A stretch of 25,796 nucleotides of DNA from contig NAOQ01000772.1 in assembly GCA_002751075.1 (NCBI GenBank), positions 3,640-29,435 of the forward strand. Reading direction: 5' to 3'. This document shows positions 1 through 10,130 of this stretch, in pieces. Source of the DNA: Ichthyophonus hoferi. Taxonomy: Eukaryota > Opisthokonta > Ichthyosporea > Ichthyophonida > Ichthyophonidae. The notes under the pieces are model-generated. The model was given only the letters and a program-made list of their open reading frames with translations, was not told the DNA's origin and searched no databases. The translations under genes and the position numbers were made by a program. Each line of letters begins with the position of its first letter. The stretch's first letter is position 1.

Positions 1-419
1 CAGCAAGAGGGAAATAATAAGCCATAGTAAATACGAGAACGATATTTCTGTTTGTTAATTATATCTGTCGGTAAACCCCTTTTATAGTTTGGTTTTCAGT
101 TATTTTTTGCTAGGATTGGGTTATCTGTTAGTACGTCATTATGTATTTATATCTGTTGGAAGATTAAAACAGATTTAGATCTGGTGTCCAATACCTATCA
201 TTGGAAAATCCGTACATCTTAATCTGGTCATCTAAGCCAATCACTATACGACGACACAGTGAATGGATGGCAATGGATTCTCGCTCCTTACCCGGCGGCA
301 CTTACATTTATGAGCCATTCAAACAAGGATAAGGAAAGAGCAGCGTAGCACATACAAAATTTGGCACTTAATTATACGAATGTAATATCTACATAGCTAT
401 TGTAATATCTAGTCTACCG

Positions 420-1320
420 TTGGCATTCGCATACGATAATCAGTGTTCAGATCTCTCGCGCGTTCAGATGTCAAAAAATTGCCTACTAACATTAAATAGT
501 GACAATATCAATAATTCACATCAAGTTTTTATCGATATTGTTCATTTTAAAGATGGAGAAGGCTGTATTTTGTGTCCAATGAAGACCTTTTTGGATGGTT
601 AGGTCTTTAAGTGCTTGGTTAAGTAGAAATTTCCGCGGTGGTTTTTTCTGTAAATTTCTAGGGAGATTCTTGGGGATCAACCGATGCGAAGTCTGTCGGA
701 GCCACTAATCCTATAAATTAGAAGTGTTGGTGATTGCTTTAGATCTTATTTCAGTATTATTTCTAGCTTGTTTGGGACGGACTGGAGTGTCTGTGTCCGT
801 TGTATCCGTTGTATCCGTTGTATCCATATTGTTGTGGAGTTTGAATTGAGCGAGCTGTTGATTTAGTCTGTCAGCTGACTACCAAGTTTCTGTAGGATTG
901 GTTGTTGATACCTCTGGTATGTTTTTGGGTGAATCTTTTTTGGGTGAATCACTTTTGGGTGCATCTCTTTTGGGAGTATCTCTTTTGGGGGTTAGTGTTT
1001 TGGATGTGTTTTTTAAATGAGTTTGTAAATGAGTGTGTGGTTTTAAATGGGCGTGGGGGCGTGGTTTTAAATGAGAGTGGGAGCGTACCTGAGTTTTTAT
1101 GGGAAATGAGGGAGATGAGGAGGGGGATGAAAATAGGGATAAGAGTAGGGATAAGTATACGGAAGTGATTGAGGATATGATTGAAGATATGATTGAGGAT
1201 ATGATTGAGGATAATATTGTGATGATGGTGAGGTTGGTGAGGCTGGTGGTAACAAAGGTATTTGAGGAGGTGAAAATGGAGCAGTTCCCGATTTGGTAAA
1301 TATACGTTGAGGTTTTTTAA
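420..1320 (-). other. Coding-like debris with low-complexity repeats, element unrecognised
   Basis: On the minus strand this region reads as broken coding-like sequence rich in Pro, Lys, Ser, Thr and His. Three short tandem repeats sit in it: a 12-bp unit GATTGAGGATAT at about 1166-1211, a roughly 17-bp TTTTGGGTGAATC unit at about 920-990 (PKRDxPKxD in minus-strand translation), and three 9-bp units TCCGTTGTA at about 798-824. I cannot name a family. It is probably related to the longer frame at 1471-2025 and part of one old mobile or virus-like element. Several breaks are present. Confidence 0.35.
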
Positions 1321-1470
1321 GGGGTTTTTAAGAGATTTTTAAATTATTGTTTTTTTAAACGGTATTTAGGGTGAAGATACCGTTGTGGAGTTTTCAAGAT
1401 GATCCTGGAGTAGGTCATTGAAGATCGTGTAGAGGTCCTTTGGTGTTAACTCGGATCTGGCTTCGTCTAG

Positions 1471-2025
1471 TTAATCTTTTAATATACTGTCTTCCGGATC
1501 AATAAAAACTAAATCGGCTAACGCCGATGTAGTTTTTTGGATACTCTGTTTTTTTCTTCTCAAAGCGTCCGATTTAGTTTCCTCCTGAATTACAAAGGTA
1601 AGCGTTTGTTGAAGCAAAAGAATTGTTTCTTGGTTTATAGCTTCCGTATACCCTTCCTCAGTTAGTCTGCTAGTGAGTACGTCTTGTAATTGTTTAGTAG
1701 CTCTAGCCATTTTGTTATTAACTTTCGTAATGGCAGTATCGATTTCTTGTTGTCGGATAGTCAAATGTGCTACTAATGCTACTGCGAGGAACTGTTTCCA
1801 CTGTTCTTCCACCGCTGGAAAATGAATGATTCCATCGAAAGCATCTGCTGGTTTTTGCGGGAAAGACTTGGGGAATGTGTTGTTGAGTTGATGTTGCAAT
1901 AACATATTTTTTCTGTTCTGTAGGCTAAGGACTTTCCGTTGTGCCTTGGCTAAGGCGTTATTGCTACTTTCTATAAAACCTTTGAAAAAAATGAGTATGG
2001 ACTGAGAGGCCAATACTTCTTCCAT
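1471..2025 (-). CDS. Unrecognised 184-residue, helix-rich protein frame
   Basis: I do not recognise this protein. The frame begins at an ATG preceded by an A/T-rich leader and runs 184 codons, far longer than expected by chance in such AT-rich DNA. Composition is soluble, almost entirely helical, without Cys. The first 70 residues are Gln, Asn and Lys rich; a middle segment reads FPAVEEQWKQFLAVALVAHL (69-88); long amphipathic helices follow, then an acidic end (FIDPEDSILKD). Codon use is mixed, unlike the C/G-ending RPL17 gene. It sits between repeat-rich coding-like debris downstream and a hairpin plus a 40-bp repeat array upstream, which suggests a gag-like or structural protein of an old element rather than a host gene. 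I saw no zinc knuckle, protease, polymerase or recombinase motif in it. Confidence 0.5.
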   Translation of the reverse strand: MEEVLASQSILIFFKGFIESSNNALAKAQRKVLSLQNRKNMLLQHQLNNTFPKSFPQKPADAFDGIIHFPAVEEQWKQFLAVALVAHLTIRQQEIDTAITKVNNKMARATKQLQDVLTSRLTEEGYTEAINQETILLLQQTLTFVIQEETKSDALRRKKQSIQKTTSALADLVFIDPEDSILKD

Positions 2026-2117
2026 TTTAAAAAATATATTATAACATGTGATACTTATTTAGGGTTTTGTATTAAGAATTATGGTGTAAATGATATTATA
2101 ATGATATTTTTAAAAGA

Positions 2118-2172
2118 TTGTATGTTAAGTTGTAAGTTAATTTGTATGTTAAATTGTATGTTAAATTGTATA
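2118..2172. repeat. 12-bp tandem repeat TTGTATGTTAAA
   Basis: Four or five imperfect units of TTGTATGTTAAA/TTGTAAGTTAA lie about 95 nt upstream of the 184-residue minus-strand frame, immediately before the large hairpin. Confidence 0.75.
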
Positions 2173-2173
2173 T

Positions 2174-2318
2174 ATGATACTTTTTAGAGTTAAAGGTTTT
2201 TTATTGTTTAATATAAGAGACGTTTTTTGGGTAATTCCGGATTTCGACTTATGAGGTCGTCATCAGTACCCCTATACAGTTCTTAAAAAATAAAAATCTT
2301 TTTAACTAAAAGTATCAT
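2174..2318. repeat. Large imperfect hairpin with nested palindromes
   Basis: The outer arms are 2174-2205 and 2287-2318. Both read ATGATACTTTT from the outside and match over roughly 26 of 32 positions with small gaps. Inside are GGGTA (2229) against TACCCC (2267), and at the centre the near-palindrome CGACTTATGAGGTCG (2245-2259). The insert is more GC-rich than its surroundings. Function is unknown. Confidence 0.7.
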
Positions 2319-2600
2319 AAAAGGATACTGTTCATAAATAGTTGTTGTAAGTGTATAACAACCAAAGAAAAATTTGTTTTTTTTAAAGAATGTATCCAAT
2401 GGGTGTTTTTTGAAAGTTAGTTATCTGTTAGTTGGATATAACTAAAATGAGCTATAAGCAATAACTAAATTAAGTTATAGTAGATAATGAACTAAAAGAG
2501 ATAACTACATTTAGTATAATTAGATAATTAAGTGGTAATTAGTTAATTAAGTAATTAGTTAATTAAGCAATTGGCTATATTACGTAATAAATTATGGCGC

Positions 2601-2820
2601 ACTTAAATTATGACGTAATCTAGTTCGAAAGCCTGCATTGTACGTTTTAATGACGTCGTTGATTTCGGGAGCTGATCTCCTACGTAATAATGACGTAGCT
2701 GTTTTCAGGAGCCAATCTCTTACGTAATAATGACGTAACTGTTTTCAGGAGCCGATCTCTTACATAATAATGACGTTGATGATTTTGGGAGCCGATGTTT
2801 TACGTAATAATGACGCAATC
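2601..2820. repeat. Tandem array of 40-bp units carrying TGACGT and TACGTA
   Basis: Units start at 2601 (diverged), 2641, 2681, 2721 and 2761, with half a unit at 2801. The two best copies (2681, 2721) read TACGTAATAATGACGTA, then CTGTTTTCAGGAGCC and ATCTCT. Each unit holds a TGACGT core resembling a CRE/bZIP half site. There are no spacers, so it is a tandem array and not a CRISPR. Confidence 0.9.
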
Positions 2821-2825
2821 AAGTT

Positions 2826-2944
2826 CTAACAAACTGTAGAATGTACTATAATATAGTAATAGAAATACCCCAGGGTATGGGTTTAGGGATATGGGTTAAG
2901 GGTTTAGGGATATGGGTTAAGTCCATATAATACCAGTTTGTTAG
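2826..2944. repeat. Inverted repeat flanking a duplicated telomere-like 21-mer
   Basis: CTAACAAACTG at 2826-2836 is exactly the reverse complement of 2934-2944. Between the arms a 21-bp unit beginning GGGTTTAGGGATATGGG is perfectly duplicated (2879-2899 and 2900-2920); it contains TTTAGGG-like words but is not a true telomere repeat. Confidence 0.8.
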
Positions 2945-3890
2945 CTGTTGTACATTTTTGTAATTGATAGTCTTACAAGAAATCTTTTAATTATATTTAT
3001 TATACTTATTATATTTACTTATTACTAGAGATGAAAAGATTTTTTTTCATAGTTAATATTGATATGGAATCTTTGTGAATGATCTATGTTATGATTGGTT
3101 TTGAGTTTGCTAGAACGGTTGAAAATTCAATAAATTCATAGAAATGTCCCCATTCTAAAAATACACAGCCAATCAGATACAATATAGGTATCAATTAATT
3201 GGTAATTGCTAATTTTTTAATGCAATAGAACTTGTATGATATGATATGATGGAAATTGTGCAGAACTGGTTTTTGAGTAAAATAAGTACAAATCCAAGGC
3301 TGTGTACAATAATAAAGGGACTGGAATGGTTAATTCATATACCACTGCTCAGTCACCAAAAAATATTATCATTTGCACTAGTTATAAAAAAGTAATATTC
3401 CAGAACTCACTTTATCTTTGTATGCTTCCATATTCCACTTTATGCTAAGACAGAGTAGTGTAAAATTTATTTAGACTACTAGTGTCTGTATATAATTACC
3501 AATTCAAAGTTCACTTTTGGATAATAACAGAGCATTAAAGAAAATTTTCTGCAATGCAAAAAGGGCCATTTTCAAATATATATATAATTTATTTATATTG
3601 CAGGCTATTATACCCGTGAGTATAAACTAACATTCAGAGTGTAAATGTAACTCGAGTTTATTCATTCATAAGACATTACTTATACAACAGTACATGTCAA
3701 TAATAATCTACAAGGGTAGACTGTCAAGATGACTGTGAACTAAGATAGCAAGACTCTTTTTGAACAGCAATGAAAAACAACATAGACGTGGACACTCTAG
3801 ATCAACAGCCAGCCAGAGTACTACAGACTATTCATTGGAGAATCAACTGATGAACGTTGACATATCTTCATTTATCACAGGTAGGACCAA
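2945..3890. other. AT-rich intergenic stretch including the 3' UTR of the PRA1-family gene
   Basis: Apart from the 3' UTR and possible polyadenylation signal of the minus-strand gene, I see no supported gene. The open frame on the plus strand around 3760-4056 is antisense to the last exon of that gene. Confidence 0.6.
3657..3662 (-). terminator. Possible polyadenylation signal of the PRA1-family gene
   Basis: AATAAA is read on the minus strand about 230 nt beyond the stop codon. It is the first clear hexamer I see downstream. The surroundings are AT-rich, so chance occurrence is quite possible. Confidence 0.35.
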
Positions 3891-3891
3891 T

Positions 3892-6800
3892 TTAATTATA
3901 TTTCTTCAAAATATCCTCCCTTCTCATCTTCATTGCTTCCTTAATTCTATTGATTTTGACTTGTTCCTGTTTAGACCTTTGCTCATTTTCATTGGGATTT
4001 GGCTCATTCATTGGCGAGTTCTGCCAAATAAAATACATGGGGTGTTAGCTAAATAAAATCTTACTGATTAGTTAATTTTAAAAAAATCACTATTGTAAGT
4101 ACCTAATGTATGTCCTTTTTCCATGGAATTATATTTAAAATAAGAATTATACTATATCAGGTATACAGTGTGATATATATAATATAATATATATAAAATA
4201 TGTGCATATATATTTATAAGTAAAACAATGCATATATAATATAGTATAGCATAATCTATTATACTATATCATACTACATCATGCTACATCATACTATTTT
4301 ATCATATTATACTCTATTGTACTGTATCATATTATATCCTGATATATCCTACCATATCCTACTATATCCTAATATAACATACACATCAATCAATTATAAT
4401 AATAGTACGCACCATTTCATTGGTAGAAAATACATCTGTGGTACAGCCATCCAATAGTTTTGAGAAGAATTGATTAACTCTCTCTACCATCTGACGCTTT
4501 CTAAACACCATATGTGCGAGTATAGCTGCATGTATGTATGTATGTGGTTATTTCTAAGACTAAATGCCATCGTATTCCAGCAAAACTATAAGCATTTTAA
4601 TAAAATTCAAAAAGAAGTACTATTTACTTATTTACTTATCACTGGTCACAAAAAGCTCTAGGGGGAACATTTAGATAGCCAATAATAATGCCCTGTTAAA
4701 TTATATAGCAACATAACTGGTTATGACTGCCTATGTGTGTGTATTACAGATATAAAAAACTGCTTATATAGAAATATTTTCTGTGCCCTAATTTGTCTCA
4801 AGTGCCCTAATTACCTTAAGTACCTTGAGTACCTTAATGATATTAATTGCCCTAATTACCTTAACTACTCCAATTAAATTAATTACTTACCTATCACGGT
4901 TATCACAGTAGCCTTTCCAAATATTTGGCCACCTAAAACATAAAAGCATATAAAGGAACCTGTATGATTGGGTTAGTTAGAGGAGGGTAAATTAATATAA
5001 TGCATACAAAATATAATATACAATGTATATGGAATACAATATACTATTTGTAGTCATATATAGATGCATTATGGTAACTTGGCTTATTAGTTGGTATAAG
5101 TAGCACAATAAACACAATGAATCATTGCAAGGGTAAGAGGATAGTAAAAAAACAATAGGATAATAACAAGATAATAGTATAATAATAGTATAATAATAAT
5201 AGGATAATAATAGAATAATAATAAGATAACAATAAAATAAAAATAGGATAATAGTAGGATAACAGTACAATAATTAGTAGGATAATAGTAAAATAAAAGT
5301 AGGATAATAGTAGGATAATAGTAGGATAATAGTAGGATAATAGTAGGATAATAGTAAAATAAAAGTAGGATAATAGTAGAATAATAGTGAGATAATAGTG
5401 AGATAATAGTAGGAGCTTTGGAGAGAGAAAGTATAGCAAGCTAAATATAAAAAAGTATAATAGAAAAAGGGCATCCTATAATATAATATATATATATATA
5501 TATATATGGCAACACATATACGCATACATACCCATAATAAATCTACTCCATGCATACAGGATAGGCATGTCTACAACTTGATCCTATAGTCAAGACGATT
5601 ATATAAGAAGCAATATAGCATAGCATATTGCAGTATATTATAGTATAGTAGAGTATAGTATAGTATAATATAATCTAATCTAATATATCATAAAAAGGTA
5701 TAATAATAAAAGACACTAAATAACAGAGTATAGAGCCATTCTTGTGTTATAGCATATATGTTTTATTTTATTACTTCTAAAATATATAACTCCATACACT
5801 ATATACCTGTAGAATATGTAAATAGGTCCAATAAATATAGATAGAGAGATAGACAACTATCAATTCTCTAACTAAAATTATGGCCTAATCACACGTTTAT
5901 CTTGATTTTAAATTTAAGTATATATATAATTTTGTTTTATATTCTTATTTTATCATCTCTAGACGTGTAAAATTAAATAATCAATGAGAAAGAACAACAA
6001 CATTTCAAAACATCTAAGTGTAATGATACTCTAAGTCTATACATTTTATATCCTATATATATGGATATATTTGTTAGTACAGTTTGATCCAAATTCAGTC
6101 TCATCAGATCATATGTGTTTATAATGGCAAAAATTAACCACTGTGTGGTTGAGATGGGGCCTCTAATTTTGTTTACACTATAGTCCGCCATCTGACATGC
6201 CTCATTGTCAGGGTAATGGCTTAAAATAAAGACAGGGTATGTTATGCTTACCTGTATTATACCTTAATATAGCATTTTATCCCAATAAATATCAAAATCA
6301 CCTACCTTTATTACTGGTAGATCCATACAATTAAACGCCATATAGGATGCTCCATAGCCAATAAAAATGAGAGGCTGTTTAATCCTAAATATAGCCAGAG
6401 AGGGAAGGAAATGGTTATATTATATGGGGTGATATTATATTATGCTATGTTATGTTATATTATGCTATGTTATTCTCTGTTATATTATATTACATTAAAT
6501 TATATATGTCTGTATTATATTATGTTATATTGCATCATATATTATTGTATTATATTATGTTATATTATGTTATATATTATTGTATTACATTATGTTATAT
6601 TACGTTATATACTATTGTATTTTATTATATTATATTATATTATATGACATTATATATTATTGTATTATATTATGTTATATTACATTATATACAATTGTAT
6701 TATATATTATTCTATTACGTTATACTATGCTGCATTATATTATATTGTCTGATATTATATTGTACTATACTTAGCTATACTATATCATATTATACCATAC

Positions 6801-7027
6801 TATGCTTTACTATACTACTAAAGTTTATTACATTGCATTATCCTATATTATCCTATGTTACATTAAATCACTATCTTCATACACATATACATACATCTAT
6901 ACATATATACACTTACCCTACCAACAGTAGGCATACCAAAACCACACATAAATAATTTGACTGATAGAAAGCCAGATTACTTTCAAGTCGTTGGTTTAAA
7001 TGCTCCCCTATTGCAAAAATTATAGTT

Positions 7028-7063
<36 letters not shown>

Positions 7064-7578
7064 TACCTATATATTAAAAGTAAAACAACCGGATCGTCAA
7101 AGAGAGAAGGAAAGAAAAACCAGATAATAATCGTATGTATATGTATGTATGTATATGTGTGTATGTGTATAAAATTATATAGATGTGAATATATGTATAT
7201 ATATGAATGGGTATAAATGTGGATGTGCGTATATATGTGTGTGTGTCACGGTGTGTATATATATGTACGTGTGTGTGTATGTGTGTGTGTGTGTACGTGT
7301 ATGTACGTAACTGTATCTAGGTATGTAGGTATGTAGGTCTGTGTGTGTATGTTTATATATGTATATCTCAGTGCTTTTATATATATGTATGTATGTGGGT
7401 ATGTGTTTGAATATATCTCCCGGTATATAAGTAAGTGTTTCTATGAACAAGGAGCAAGTTAATGTATATATATTAAAGTAGGGTAGATAAAGATACACCT
7501 ACTATCACGGGGCCAGTTAAAACCATCTCGGCGAAAGAAAACATTCCAGTCACGGACATTAGCAAAGACTGTAGACAT
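3892..7578 (-). CDS. PRA1-family ER membrane protein, ARL6IP5 (PRAF3/JWA)-like, seven exons
   Basis: Exons in transcript order are 7578-7503, 7007-6917, 6384-6306, 5583-5532, 4932-4891, 4525-4413 and 4020-3892. All phases fit and give 193 residues with a TAA stop; human ARL6IP5 has 188. Residues 1-25 form a short cytosolic head (VRDWNVFF, then FNWPRD). Residues 32-45 (RLESNLAFYQSNYL) match the PRA1 signature, R-x(3)-NLxYYQTNY in animals. Two hydrophobic blocks follow, about 44-73 and 89-120, as expected for the PRA1 double hairpin, then HMVFRKRQ, which resembles HASLRLRN of ARL6IP5. The last exon adds a charged, probably helical tail (152-193). Family members sit in the ER or Golgi membrane and affect Rab and Arl trafficking and transporter export; that role is inferred here. 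Acceptors are good. Donors are GTAGGT, GTAAGT, GTAGGT, GTATGT, GTAAGT and a weak GTGCGT after exon 6. Read-through at that weak donor would end after eight more codons. The start is the first ATG of exon 1. Confidence 0.85.
4235..4385. repeat. Degenerate TATATCCTAC/TATATCATAC minisatellite in intron 6 of the PRA1-family gene
   Basis: The stretch is made of imperfect 10-11 bp units of the type ATATCCTACT and ATATCATACT. Very similar units occur in intron 3 of the thioredoxin gene near 22570-22760. It does not code. Confidence 0.7.
5140..5411. repeat. 11-bp minisatellite (AGGATAATAGT) in intron 4 of the PRA1-family gene
   Basis: Units of AGGATAATAGT are nearly perfect between about 5284 and 5411 and more degenerate to the left. 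Long open frames across it on the minus strand are only translations of the repeat (LLLSYYYPTI). The array lies wholly between exons 4 and 5. Confidence 0.9.
5483..5508. repeat. (AT)n microsatellite in intron 4 of the PRA1-family gene
   Basis: A run of alternating AT sits about 25 nt inside the intron, downstream of the exon 4 donor. Confidence 0.8.
6075..6247 (+). mobile_element. LTR-like fragment, 3' part, in intron 3 of the PRA1-family gene
   Basis: This segment matches the right half of the 340-bp LTR-like repeats at 16313-16652 and 19503-19843. Shared landmarks are TTTGATCC-AATTC, TGTGGTTGAGA, GGGCCTCTA, GTCCGCCATCTGA, CATTGTCA and AATAAAGACAGGGTAT. The left half is absent or unrecognisable. 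It is an old fossil, in plus orientation inside a minus-strand host intron. Confidence 0.7.
6411..6800. repeat. TATTATGT/TATTATAT low-complexity satellite in intron 2 of the PRA1-family gene
   Basis: Nearly 400 bp is built from TATTATGTTATAT-like units. The open frames across it (YYIMLY-type repeats) are repeat translations, not genes. The array fills most of the 532-nt intron between exons 2 and 3. Confidence 0.9.
7029..7062. repeat. (AAT)n microsatellite in intron 1 of the PRA1-family gene
   Basis: About eleven uninterrupted AAT units lie just upstream, in transcript sense, of the exon 2 acceptor. Confidence 0.95.
7130..7440. repeat. Mixed (TATG)n, (GTGT)n and (TATA)n repeat tract in intron 1 of the PRA1-family gene
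   Basis: Stretches of GTATGTAT, GTGTGTGT and ATATATAT alternate over 300 bp. The long minus-strand open frame here (THTHTYTH) is a repeat translation. Confidence 0.9.
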
Positions 7579-8789
7579 TATAATGATTGAAGCTGCTATA
7601 CTAGCTACTATTAGTAATTTTGTTGTTATTATTATTACCTGTTATTCTTATTATGACTATACTATTACTACGATTATTATTATTGGTGTTTTTGTTCCTG
7701 TGGTTACTACTGTGATTATTCTTTACTTATTTTAATATAATTCACGCAATAGTTATATAACTAATTATTATAATAATCTATTTTATTATATATACTTAAT
7801 GTAATATTTTTAAGAGCAGTAACACTGCATGCATCTTGTGAAAAACAGTAGGAATTATGAAAAATACTGATTGGTGGAAATTGAGATTAATCTATAGATT
7901 TACTTCAATATCTACATAAAAAATTTCAATTGCTCAAAACCACCTCTTGTCCCACATGTGGAAGGGCAGATCTACTCAATCAACCTTTTTAAATGCCCCA
8001 CAGCATAAGGAAATGTCCTAAAATTTTGCTGGTTTTTTAGCTTAGTGGTAATATTACTATTTAATATGATCGATAAATTCACGAATAGCTGTTAACTATA
8101 ATATCAATACTCAATTTGCTATTAACTGATATAATCACACAAATTAATTAGTTGACTCTTACTTATAGTTGGATTAATTCATAATTTATGGTTATCCTAT
8201 TAGTAAATATATTTATGACAAATGATGGGTTAAAGCAATTAATGGATGCTATTTATCCAGTCATGGTTTTAAAATAGAGATTATGAATTCAGAAGGTCAT
8301 TTAAAGTGAACCCTAAGAAGCTTTAAATGGAAGTTTCTACATATGTTAGAAGACGTTCTACATTAATTAACTTTCATTATTTGTTGACGTATATTTATAA
8401 AAAATTATTAATACATTTAACTTACATACACATATATTCACATGGTTATAATTTAACCATGGGCAAAATAAATCATAAGAGACTAAGTGTTTACAACAAA
8501 ACATGAAAAGGATATGAAAAGGCATGCCTTTTAATAAGGGAAGTAAAAGGTGACAGGTATCAGGCATGATATATTTTTTACCCAGGAGACAGTACCCTTT
8601 TAACAAGTACTGGAGTTAAATTTAACATTAATAAGTACATAAGAAACCAGATGCGCATGAATGTTATTCATTCTCAACAAGAATGTAAATTAATGAAATC
8701 ATTCATAAATTTTAATAAGAATGAGAAAACACAAAATCATAACATAACTACTACTTAATTAATATATGTTTTTTATTCTGTAACCTATT
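7579..8789. other. AT-rich upstream region of the PRA1-family gene
   Basis: The first few hundred bases should hold the promoter and 5' UTR of the PRA1-family gene. I see TTATTATTA runs at about 7620-7690 and no clear TATA or initiator. A 79-codon minus-strand frame at 8367-8606 is Cys- and Leu-rich and matches nothing I know; I do not count it as a gene. Confidence 0.5.
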
Positions 8790-8791
8790 CT

Positions 8792-9568
8792 TTGTCTTGT
8801 TACTCAACAAATTGTGGAATTAAACTAGCCCTTAAATCATTTCATGATTCCAGCATTGTAAAGGGAATGACATGTGGGAGAACTAAAGCTTCAAGCTTGG
8901 TCACAGAAGTTCTTGTACCAGCCACTACTGAGCAAATTTTAAAGGATTTAAAAACGCCTTTCAGAGGATATTAGATTACTCTGCCGATAAGGCAAATGTT
9001 AATTATAAAGAACACAACTCAAATTTAAAAAAATTAACACAATGTAACAATAAAAAAATTGGAGCCAAATGTATGGCTCACTTAGTCCACAATTGCGTAC
9101 AAACAGCTGGAGATCAGTTGGAAATAGACATTGAAATTGTGATTAATAAAAGCGACTGACACTTTTACTCATGCCTAAAAACACAGAACAACTAAAAATA
9201 TGTTTACTCATCTTAGATGAAGATTTCCATACTTATGCAAAGCAGTGCCAACTAGATGGCTCAATTTATTGCCTGCAGCCAAGAATGTTTTACTAAGTTG
9301 GAAACCTGCACAAGCATATTTAATGTTGCTTGATAACAAAAAGTGTTCAAAACCCCTAAGACACATGTTCAAGAATGATCATGATAATGAAAACATGGCA
9401 TGTAAGCTAAAGGTCTATTTGGCATTTATTGACTATGTCTTAATAATCTTCTATGAAATAGTTCAGAATCTTCTAGGAAATGAAGTCACCATATCTGAGG
9501 TTTACAACATTACGCTCGACCTTAAAAACAATCTTATTAAGCAAGTTATAGAGTCATTTTTGTTTTGA
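8792..9568 (+). pseudogene. Broken hAT-superfamily transposase (ZNF862-like group)
   Basis: Three consecutive pieces fit, in order, the hAT-like transposases related to vertebrate ZNF862. Piece 1 (8792-8974) carries SIVKGMTCGRTKASSLVTEV, which fits the K-M-x-C-G-R-T-K-x(3)-I-V-T-x-V-L segment. Piece 2 (8974-9159) carries YSADKANVNY and then CMAHLVHNCVQTAGDQL, the S-A-D-N-x-x-x-N-x-G and A-H-I-x-H-N motifs. Piece 3 (9245-9568) carries PTRWLNLLPAAKNVLLSW, the T-R-W-L-S-L-L-P-A block. A stop separates pieces 1 and 2, and the stretch between CGRTK and SADK is much too short, so the N-terminal part of the catalytic core is deleted. A stop and a frame change separate pieces 2 and 3. No BED finger, terminal inverted repeats or 8-bp target duplication were found. 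It is an inactive DNA-transposon relic. Confidence 0.8.
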
Positions 9569-9589
9569 AGACCAGAGCCAAGAAATGTA

Positions 9590-10040
9590 TAAGTTATGAG
9601 AGAGCACCTCTTATATTTACTACTTTTTCTGATGCCAATTTCGCTGTCAACGCACAATTAGCTCACAGTATCTCCAGATGCATAATCCACTTGGCTGACA
9701 AATTGACTGGCTGTCCAAGAAACAGTTAATCACTGCCTTATCTGCAACAGAACGTGAGTATATTGCCATGTCCATGACATGTCAACAAATTATATACAAT
9801 AGCTCGCTGCTGGAATGTCTATGCATTAAGGTCATATCTGTAAGACTACATGCAGACCACCAGTCTGTAATATGCGTCACTGAACAAAATTGTGTTCCAA
9901 GAGGTACCATACTTATAAAAGTTTATTATTGGTACACTAGGAACTGTATCACTTATGAAGAAGTTGAGGTTGTACCTTGTACTTCAGAATTAATGGTTGC
10001 AAATTTCCTGACCAAGGCAATGTCCCCTACAAGCTAGAAA
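9590..10040 (+). mobile_element. Ty1/copia fossil, C-terminal RNase H part of pol
   Basis: The stretch aligns by eye to the end of copia pol. A SDANFA block near 9630 corresponds to SDADWAG. HADHQSVICV near 9853 corresponds to the Y-x-D-N-Q-S-A-I block, and VANFLTKAM near 9995 to the ADxLTKxL block just before the polyprotein end. The element is broken in several places and everything upstream of RNase H is missing. It starts about 20 nt after the hAT relic, so the two fossils are joined or nested. Age is old, judging by divergence. Confidence 0.75.
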
Positions 10041-10130
10041 AAGACCAAATTCCTCATGTGCAGGTACACATACAAACCTTAGGTTCTACACACATGGCAC
10101 ACCCACACCAATATATTGCACATAATGAAG

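Noticed and set aside
420-602. Plus-strand 60-codon frame whose end faintly recalls a tyrosine-recombinase segment (ILCPMKTFLDG)
   Set aside because: Only one weak motif is present, with no R-H-R-Y residues in reach, and the opposite strand also reads as coding-like.
2601-2820. 40-bp repeat array as a CRISPR
   Set aside because: There are no unique spacers and the setting is eukaryotic; it is a head-to-tail tandem repeat.
3760-4056. Plus-strand 98-codon frame with a possible donor CACAG|GTAGGA
   Set aside because: It lies antisense to the last exon of the minus-strand gene, whose frame and splice site fit much better.
4992-5555. Several overlapping minus-strand frames of 90-105 codons rich in Leu and Tyr
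   Set aside because: They are translations of the 11-bp minisatellite and AT runs in an intron.
6411-6955. Plus-strand frames up to 167 codons rich in Tyr, Ile and Leu
   Set aside because: They are translations of the TATTATG satellite, antisense to an intron of the PRA1-family gene.
7175-7498. Minus-strand 107-codon frame rich in Thr and His
   Set aside because: It is a translation of GT/AT repeats within intron 1 of the PRA1-family gene.
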